Assembly: GCA_008086245.1 (NCBI GenBank)
Contig: VSIX01000022.1
Location: 1-10,406, forward strand
From: Candidatus Mcinerneyibacterium aminivorans
GTDB lineage: Bacteria; Macinerneyibacteriota; Macinerneyibacteria; Macinerneyibacteriales; Macinerneyibacteriaceae
Direction of reading: 5' to 3'
Length of the DNA: 10,406 nt
Part shown: piece by piece, positions 6,029-10,406 of the stretch
Layout: each line of letters begins with the position of its first letter
How positions within the stretch are numbered: position 1 is the first letter of the stretch
Program-made: the position numbers and the translations under genes
The notes under the pieces: model-generated
Databases searched by the model: none
The model's input: only the letters and a program-made list of their open reading frames with translations
Told to the model about the DNA's origin: nothing

Positions 6029-6755
6029 GAAGCTGCTCCCTGTCTACATCTTTTAGAATAGAGGCGGGGTTCCCCACAACAACCTTTTTTTCCGGGACAT
6101 CTTTTAACACAACTGCTCCCGCTCCTACCAAAGCATCTTCCCCTATTACAACCCCCGGTAGTATAGTAGCATTCACTCCAATTCTCCCACCTTTTTTCAG
6201 GGTCACACCTTTATATTCATCAAAACGCTTCCTGGTTCTACCCACATAATTATCATTGGAAGTATTCACTCCCGGAGCAACAAAGCAATAATCTTCAATA
6301 GTTGAAAAGGCTGTAATATAAGCATTTGTTTCAATCTTACATTCTTTACTTATCGAACATTTATTCTCAACCGTAACATTTCTTCCAATAATGGTTTTCT
6401 TTCCAATTGAAACATCTTCCCTTATACTTGCTAAATCAGCAATCATTACTTCATCTTCAACTTTTGCTCCCCTATAAATTATAGCTCCTGTCCCTATTAT
6501 ACAATTGTTTCCAATAACAGATGCACTATATTCCCCTTTTTCCGTTGTAGCACTTAATGATGACTTCATAGGCTTTTTGCCTATTACAGCGTTGTCATCA
6601 ATTCTAACATTATTACCAATTGTTGTTCCTTCTTTAATTATTACATTTGAACCAAGCACACAATTTTTGCCGATTGTAACATTTTTTTCAATTACAGAAT
6701 GAATCCCAATTGTTACATTCACATCCAGTTCCGCAAAATCAGAAATAAAAGCCAT
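6015..6755 (-). CDS. Left-handed beta-helix N-acyltransferase for a sugar nucleotide (hexapeptide repeat)
   Basis: The protein has 246 residues from the chosen ATG. It consists of [LIV]-G-x4 hexapeptide repeats from about 12 to 215 (TIGIHSVI, TIGKNCVLGSNV, VIGNNCIIGTGAII, RIGVNATILPGVVIGEDALVGAGAVV). A non-helical loop interrupts them at about 60-78 and another at 164-186 (containing NDNYVGRTRKRF), and the VVGNPAS cap follows at 226-232. This is the plan of trimeric acetyl- or acyl-CoA transferases acting on amino-sugars of surface polysaccharide (WbpD/WlbB and LpxD relatives); the exact sugar is not predictable. No other glycan gene is near. A longer frame starts at TTG 6785 with another ATG at 6770, but AAAGGAG (6767-6761) and a 5-nt spacer point to ATG 6755. 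It is the first gene after the large spacer. Confidence 0.85.
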   Translation of the reverse strand: MAFISDFAELDVNVTIGIHSVIEKNVTIGKNCVLGSNVIIKEGTTIGNNVRIDDNAVIGKKPMKSSLSATTEKGEYSASVIGNNCIIGTGAIIYRGAKVEDEVMIADLASIREDVSIGKKTIIGRNVTVENKCSISKECKIETNAYITAFSTIEDYCFVAPGVNTSNDNYVGRTRKRFDEYKGVTLKKGGRIGVNATILPGVVIGEDALVGAGAVVLKDVPEKKVVVGNPASILKDVDREQLLENQ

Positions 6756-6760
6756 ATTTT

Positions 6761-6767
6761 CTCCTTT
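6761..6767 (-). promoter_or_regulatory. Ribosome site fixing the acyltransferase start at 6755
   Basis: The minus strand reads AAAGGAG-AAAAT-ATG. This site lies within both longer start options (6785 TTG and 6770 ATG), making the internal ATG the likely start. Confidence 0.8.
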
Positions 6768-6789
6768 CATACAAAAATATATCAAAATA

Positions 6790-6824
6790 AATTAACAATT
6801 GAAAGATGAAAATTGAAAATTTAA
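6790..6824. repeat. Heptamer-period array (AATTGAA words)
   Basis: Five 7-nt units, among them AATTAAC (6790-6796), AATTGAA (6797-6803 and 6811-6817) and AGATGAA (6804-6810), end exactly where hairpin 6825-6845 begins. Positions 6797-6822 also match the reverse complement of 7282-7307 at 24 of 26 bases. Confidence 0.65.
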
Positions 6825-6845
6825 AAAAATCGCTAAGTGATTTTT
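6825..6845. repeat. A/T-capped hairpin 4
   Basis: AAAAATCGC (6825-6833) pairs with GTGATTTTT (6837-6845) around TAA, with one G-U pair. Heptamer arrays touch it on both sides. It lies about 70 nt upstream of the acyltransferase start, so it could end antisense or upstream transcription. Confidence 0.7.
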
Positions 6846-6866
6846 AGTTAATAGTTAACAGTTAGT
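6846..6866. repeat. Heptamer-period array (AGTTARN words)
   Basis: Three in-phase units, AGTTAAT, AGTTAAC and AGTTAGT, start at the base after hairpin 6825-6845. The GTTAGT word recurs as a heptamer pair at 10334-10347. Confidence 0.65.
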
Positions 6867-7281
6867 CATCAGTTGATATAAATTACAAGATACTTTTTAA
6901 TATTTTTTAAGAAAAAAGCAAATGTAAATTTTTTACAGAAAAAAATGTACTTAGCGCTGATTTTAAGTATAACCATCCAGGCAGCTCATAATAGATAGCT
7001 TAAATATCAGTCGGGCCGTCCCACAAACAAGAAAAGATTAACAAGATAGTTTAACGATAAAATCCTCAGTAAGAAGGAGAATGATTATTTAACTGAATCT
7101 GTTCCTTTGAGCGAGGGAAGTTTACTCATCGATGTTATTCATAAATAGTTGCAAAATATAATAAATATTAAAAATGAAAATTATCTGAATAAATTTTTTA
7201 CCATTTAGTATAGCAAATGTGATAATCTCAAGTACTACTATAATATACTTTTAAATTTTATCTTTTAGGTATTACATTCAA

Positions 7282-7307
7282 AAACTTTCAATTTGCATCT
7301 TTCAATT
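7282..7307. repeat. Inverted copy of 6797-6822, heptamer-period
   Basis: The reverse complement matches 6797-6822 at 24 of 26 positions. Read on the plus strand it contains CTTTCAA twice (7285-7291 and 7299-7305), 14 nt apart, i.e. two 7-nt steps. Hairpin 7309-7328 follows one base later. Confidence 0.7.
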
Positions 7308-7308
7308 T

Positions 7309-7328
7309 AAAATCTCACAAGAGATTTT
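7309..7328. repeat. A/T-capped hairpin 5
   Basis: AAAATCTC (7309-7316) pairs perfectly with GAGATTTT (7321-7328) around ACAA. Compared with the TCGC/GCGA members, both sides of the stem have changed together. Confidence 0.75.
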
Positions 7329-7370
7329 TAATGCTTCTGAGGAATTACTTAAAATTTTACCTGGTTCTGA

Positions 7371-7448
7371 GTCTGATTATCTGTACTCAGTATTCTGTAT
7401 TCTGTAGAAATAATATTTTTCAGATAACAGAATCCAGAATGCAGAACA
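7371..7448. repeat. Two facing heptamer arrays (ATTCTGT and CAGAATN words)
   Basis: In-phase 7-nt units run 7371-7405, ending with ATTCTGT twice (7392-7405). After 15 bases a second array runs 7421-7448, with CAGAATC (7428-7434) and CAGAATG (7435-7441) among four units. The second word is the complement of the first, so the two arrays can fold on each other. Confidence 0.6.
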
Positions 7449-7460
7449 CTCTCTATTTCC

Positions 7461-7500
7461 AATTCGCAATTCGTATGCTATTCGCCATTCGCCATTTGCA
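7461..7500. repeat. Heptamer-period array (ATTCGCC words)
   Basis: The units AATTCGC, AATTCGT, a 5-nt slip, then ATTCGCC twice (7480-7493) and ATTTGCA show a clear 7-nt step. The array ends four bases before hairpin 7505-7523 at the nuclease 3' end. Confidence 0.6.
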
Positions 7501-7504
7501 ATTG

Positions 7505-7523
7505 AAAATCATGTGGTGATTTT
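7505..7523 (-). terminator. A/T-capped hairpin 6 overlapping the nuclease stop
   Basis: AAAATCA (7505-7511) pairs with TGATTTT (7517-7523) around TGTGG. It overlaps the nuclease stop codon (7524-7522). As a minus-strand terminator it has only four T residues, so efficiency is doubtful. Confidence 0.4.
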
Positions 7524-10269
7524 ATCTGGCACATATATCCGCAAAATCGCAGTAACGGCAAACTTTTTCATCCTGTGTTTGAATAAAATTTTTATTTTCA
7601 TCAAATATATCAGTCAATAATTTTTTTATTATTTTTTCAACTTTTTTACTATCATTTTTGCTGAACCACATTTTTTTATTCCTGCTTTTTTTAAAAAACT
7701 TAATACCCTTTTTCAAATTACGCAGACTCAGAATTCCGAGCAGCAAATTTGAATAATTTTTGAGTACCGGCTCTTTTACTATTAGATAATAGTAGATTAA
7801 AAGCTGCACCACTTCTTTCTTTTTTGATAAACTATCCAGAAGCTTATTCGTTTTTAAATCACCATCAATATTAAATACAGTTGAATCAATGTTGCCCGTC
7901 TTATAATCGATTACCCTAATTACATCATTAATTTCATCTATTCTATCAATAATCCCTTTTAATCTGAGGGTCTTTCCCTCAACTTCAATATTCTTAGAAT
8001 ACTTCTTTTCTGTGGCCACTATTTTTACCCCGCTTTGCTCTTTTTTTATAACCTTTGATACAAGCTCCTTTAATATCCTGGAGTATAAATAGTTTCTTCC
8101 ATTTTTAATATCTACATCCCCCATTTCGTCCTTATAAATCTTTTCTACAACATTTTCACATTTTTTAAGTATTTCATCAAAATTATTTTCCGTCATAGGT
8201 TTATCCACATACTGTGAATATAATTTTTCCAGGGACCTATGAACTATTAACCCAAATTTTTGGCTGTCAACTGATTCTAGAAAATCATCTTTCTCTCTCA
8301 ATCCCAAAACATATTGAAAATAAAATTTTAAACTGCATGAAAGATATGTATTTATAGCCGAAGCAGAGAAATTAAGATCATTCATCGTACTAATAATTTC
8401 GGGGCTCTTTGCAATTTCTATTTTTTCTTTTTTCTTTTCTCTGGATTCAATAGTGAGTATATCTTCACTAATATTGACATTATCATTCTCTTCCCTGTAT
8501 TCCAGAAGAAGCTGTTCCAAAAATCTGCTTTTTTCTCCCTTTCCAAGAGAATCTTTTTCCGTATTGTAAAAAAGAGTTACATTTTTTGCCCTTTTTAATA
8601 ATCTATAGAAATAATAGGCATAAACCCCTTCTCTTTTTTCATAAGTTGGTATTCCGAATTTCTTTTTTAATTCATAGGGGATTATGCTGTTATCATTTTT
8701 ACTCTTTGGAATAACACCTTCATTCATCGATAGAATATATAAATTATTAAAATCTAGAGTTCGGGTTTCAAGCATCCCCATAATCTGAAGACCCTGAAGA
8801 GGTTCACCAGTAAAAGGTATATTTGAGGTATCAATAATTTCTTTAAAAAGTCTCCAGAAAGAGTTAATGGTAATATCAAAACTGTAATTCTTTAACTGGT
8901 CCTGGAGCTTCTGCAATATAAGATAAAACTGATACAAATACTCCAGTTCAATAGTGTATCCTTTTTCCTTTTTTAAGTTTTTTCTTATTATAATAAATAT
9001 TTCCATTAAATAATTTATAAAACTATCGATACCCTCATGTTTTTCGAAAAACATTGACACATCGGAATTAAAATTATTTTCTATTTCTTCCCCGCTAACA
9101 AAAACTTTATTTTCCTTTTTCAGCATATTTACAAAATCTATTACACTTTCCTCGGCAATTATAAGCATGTATGGATGTGTAAGAATATTTGTGACATCCT
9201 CATAATAATATTTATCCGTTTCCAGTCGTTCCTTATTTTCATGCATATCAACAAGAAAAGAAATTAGATTATAAAGAGAGGTATGTCTCAAAGGAAACCC
9301 CATAGTAATATTAAAATGCTTTAGCTCTTCGGGTAGTGAATGAAGAAGAGGGAAAAGCATCGACTCGTCGGGAAGAACTACAGCAGTATCATTGTTATTC
9401 TCATTTACAGGATCAATCATATTTCCAAGAATTTTAGCCTGAATTACTTTTTTTGAACATCCTATAATTTTTATATTTTTTTTATCGGTGCTTAAAATAT
9501 CTTCAATCCAGTTAGAATTTTCATTTATTAAAGCTGAATTTCTAAAAAACTCACCAGCTTCATGAATTTTATTTCCATAAAAGTAATTATCAATATCCCA
9601 GTAAAGTAAAGCCCTATCCTCACTCTTAAGCTTTTTAATTATTACTTCTTCAGCTTTTGTTAGAGCATTAAACCCTGCAAATATAATGCTGTCCCATTTT
9701 TTAAATTTATCTTTATAAGAATTATAGTTTTCAGCAATATTTCTAATTGCTCCTCCATAATAATTTTGATTTTTCCTTTTCAAATTTGAATGATATTTCT
9801 TATACAGTTCATTTATTTTCAAAGCAAGCTTGCGGAAATTATTTAAAACTTCATTATCCGATTGCAATTCAAATTTTTCTTCCATTTCGGTTAATTCTTC
9901 TAAATTTTTAAATAATTTTTCATTATCCACCAGATAGTTATCTATATTCTTAAAATCGTTTAATACAATGTTTCCCCAGTTGTAAAATTCATCAAAATCT
10001 TTTTCTTCATCAAATACATCAAGATAAATTTCATAAAGCTTAAAAATCTGCTGAAGTCCTGATAACATTTCTTTATCACTAACTTCATGAATGAAATCCT
10101 GAATAGAAAAAATATCAGGTGCGAAAATAGGCTTTTTAATTTTATTATTTTCCTGTATATATTTTTTAAAAAATAGAGCGGCCCTCCTATTGGGCAGAAC
10201 AATTGCAAGATTGGATAACTCATAATCTTTTGAAATAATATCTTCAACTACTTTTTTTAAAAATTTCAT
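7522..10269 (-). CDS. AddB-like PD-(D/E)XK nuclease with Fe-S cysteines and no Walker A motif
   Basis: The protein has 915 residues from the chosen ATG. The N-terminal two thirds are a helicase-like but apparently ATP-inactive scaffold: LAIVLPNRRAALFF (about 21-34) replaces a P-loop, and METRTLDF-NNLYILSMNEG (about 499-518) resembles the late superfamily-1 helicase motifs. The C-terminal RecB-like nuclease is intact, with His677 (GLIVHRSLEKL), Asp775 (GIIDRID), Asp788 and Lys790 (DYKTG) and Gln822 (QLLIYYY). Cys645 together with Cys904, Cys907 and Cys913 (C-x2-C-x5-C) matches the 4Fe-4S staple of AddB. Such proteins normally work with a UvrD/AddA helicase-nuclease in double-strand break repair; that partner is not in the window. 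The upstream TTG 10314 is rejected because AAGGAG with a 5-nt spacer precedes ATG 10269. Hairpin modules flank both ends, so it looks like a single-gene unit on this side. Confidence 0.9.
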   Translation of the reverse strand: MKFLKKVVEDIISKDYELSNLAIVLPNRRAALFFKKYIQENNKIKKPIFAPDIFSIQDFIHEVSDKEMLSGLQQIFKLYEIYLDVFDEEKDFDEFYNWGNIVLNDFKNIDNYLVDNEKLFKNLEELTEMEEKFELQSDNEVLNNFRKLALKINELYKKYHSNLKRKNQNYYGGAIRNIAENYNSYKDKFKKWDSIIFAGFNALTKAEEVIIKKLKSEDRALLYWDIDNYFYGNKIHEAGEFFRNSALINENSNWIEDILSTDKKNIKIIGCSKKVIQAKILGNMIDPVNENNNDTAVVLPDESMLFPLLHSLPEELKHFNITMGFPLRHTSLYNLISFLVDMHENKERLETDKYYYEDVTNILTHPYMLIIAEESVIDFVNMLKKENKVFVSGEEIENNFNSDVSMFFEKHEGIDSFINYLMEIFIIIRKNLKKEKGYTIELEYLYQFYLILQKLQDQLKNYSFDITINSFWRLFKEIIDTSNIPFTGEPLQGLQIMGMLETRTLDFNNLYILSMNEGVIPKSKNDNSIIPYELKKKFGIPTYEKREGVYAYYFYRLLKRAKNVTLFYNTEKDSLGKGEKSRFLEQLLLEYREENDNVNISEDILTIESREKKKEKIEIAKSPEIISTMNDLNFSASAINTYLSCSLKFYFQYVLGLREKDDFLESVDSQKFGLIVHRSLEKLYSQYVDKPMTENNFDEILKKCENVVEKIYKDEMGDVDIKNGRNYLYSRILKELVSKVIKKEQSGVKIVATEKKYSKNIEVEGKTLRLKGIIDRIDEINDVIRVIDYKTGNIDSTVFNIDGDLKTNKLLDSLSKKKEVVQLLIYYYLIVKEPVLKNYSNLLLGILSLRNLKKGIKFFKKSRNKKMWFSKNDSKKVEKIIKKLLTDIFDENKNFIQTQDEKVCRYCDFADICAR

Positions 10270-10274
10270 AAAAA

Positions 10275-10280
10275 CTCCTT
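10275..10280 (-). promoter_or_regulatory. Ribosome site fixing the nuclease start at 10269
   Basis: The minus strand reads AAGGAG-TTTTT-ATG. It lies inside the extension that would start at TTG 10314. Confidence 0.85.
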
Positions 10281-10285
10281 CTGTT

Positions 10286-10314
10286 AGATTATCTTTTTTT
10301 ATCAACTTTTTCAA
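10286..10314 (-). promoter_or_regulatory. Possible promoter for the nuclease gene
   Basis: TTGAAA (10314-10309) and TAATCT (10291-10286) are separated by 17 nt. If real, the transcript would start almost at the ribosome site, a very short leader, and the TTG 10314 start would be impossible. The -10 match is only partial. Confidence 0.25.
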
Positions 10315-10333
10315 GATTTTTCTGCAGATGGGT

Positions 10334-10360
10334 GGTTAGTGGTTAGTTGTTCGTGTTCGT
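10334..10360. repeat. Heptamer-period array (GGTTAGT words)
   Basis: GGTTAGT occurs twice in phase (10334-10347), followed by TGTTCGT and a shortened GTTCGT. The array ends three bases before hairpin 10364-10385. Confidence 0.6.
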
Positions 10361-10363
10361 TAT

Positions 10364-10385
10364 AAAAATTGCTGTCGCAATTTTT
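10364..10385. repeat. A/T-capped hairpin 7
   Basis: AAAAATTGC (10364-10372) pairs perfectly with GCAATTTTT (10377-10385) around TGTC. It is the TTGC/GCAA variant of the family, and lies upstream of the nuclease. Confidence 0.8.
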
Positions 10386-10406
10386 AGTCTAAGTTAAAGT
10401 TTAAGT
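10386..10406. repeat. Hexamer-period array at the window edge (AGTTAA words)
   Basis: AGTCTA, AGTTAA and AGTTTA follow each other in a 6-nt step right after hairpin 10364-10385. The array is cut off by the window end. Confidence 0.5.

Larger units (their letters stand above)
6756..7521. other. Gene-free 766-bp spacer with repeat modules and a possible decayed ORF
   Basis: No intact gene is seen here. The ends hold heptamer arrays and hairpins (6790-6866, 7285-7328 and 7371-7523). Two 26-bp inverted repeats bracket 6797-7307. In the middle, the plus frame 6999-7148 reads protein-like with one in-frame TAG (7047-7049); its GRPTNKKR segment faintly recalls ribbon-helix-helix proteins, but this is far too weak to annotate as a gene. 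A small perfect inverted repeat, TGTAAA-TTT-TTTACA, lies at 6923-6937. The remainder is plain AT-rich sequence. Confidence 0.75.

Noticed and set aside
6505-6702. Plus-strand 65-codon open frame
   Set aside because: It is antisense to the hexapeptide repeats of the acyltransferase, whose periodic codons leave the opposite strand open.
6945-6998. 17-codon plus-strand frame with a hydrophobic peptide
   Set aside because: It has no ribosome site and ends at TAG in a gene-free AT-rich region; chance is the simpler explanation.
7331-7519. Plus-strand 62-codon open frame
   Set aside because: It lies wholly within heptamer-period arrays, has no ribosome site, and its peptide merely translates the repeats.
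9960-10247. Minus-strand 95-codon open frame
   Set aside because: It overlaps the nuclease gene in another frame and has no family features.

Overview
This is a chromosome-like, strongly AT-rich (roughly 30% GC by eye) bacterial window. A Gram-negative cell envelope is suggested by a lipoprotein with a beta-barrel-like body and by a sugar N-acyltransferase of the kind used for surface polysaccharide. The large AddB-like nuclease without a Walker A motif resembles the form seen in the Bacteroidetes/FCB group. However, nearly every gene has a clear AGGAG-type Shine-Dalgarno site, which is unusual for true Bacteroidetes. An uncultured low-GC FCB relative (Delongbacteria-like, for example) is my best guess. 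This is inference only, because no marker gene is present.

Layout: positions 1-43 are the 3' end of a plus-strand gene, closed by a strong terminator. Positions 44-632 are a convergent, repeat-filled spacer. All other genes lie on the minus strand and are read right to left. A 915-residue AddB-like PD-(D/E)XK nuclease (10269-7522) stands alone. After a gene-free spacer (6756-7521) come a hexapeptide acyltransferase and a PH-domain membrane protein that overlap by 14 nt. A TTG-started lipoprotein follows, and then a tight run: M48/Ste24 protease, small PH-like membrane protein, GNAT acetyltransferase, AhpD-like protein, dCTP deaminase (dcd) and an Asp/Glu racemase family protein. Gaps in that last run are 0-29 nt or overlaps, so 4583-633 is probably one operon. 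It mixes membrane proteolysis, thiol/peroxide chemistry, nucleotide metabolism and amino-acid racemisation without forming an obvious single pathway.

Three starts are best moved inward to ATG codons preceded by AGGAG at a constant 5-nt spacer (protease, acyltransferase, nuclease). Two genes appear to start with TTG (lipoprotein and PH protein).

The most unusual content is between the genes. Seven small hairpins share an AAAA-AT-Y-N core, and their stems vary in a compensatory way. All lie at transcription-unit boundaries, and most are flanked by degenerate arrays with a strict 7-nt (sometimes 6-nt) period, each array using its own word. Two of these hairpins sit in a duplicated structured element of about 175 bp (112-294 and 363-531). 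A pair of 26-bp inverted repeats (24/26 identical) brackets 511 bp of the 6797-7307 spacer. No tRNA, rRNA, CRISPR, transposase or phage gene was seen.
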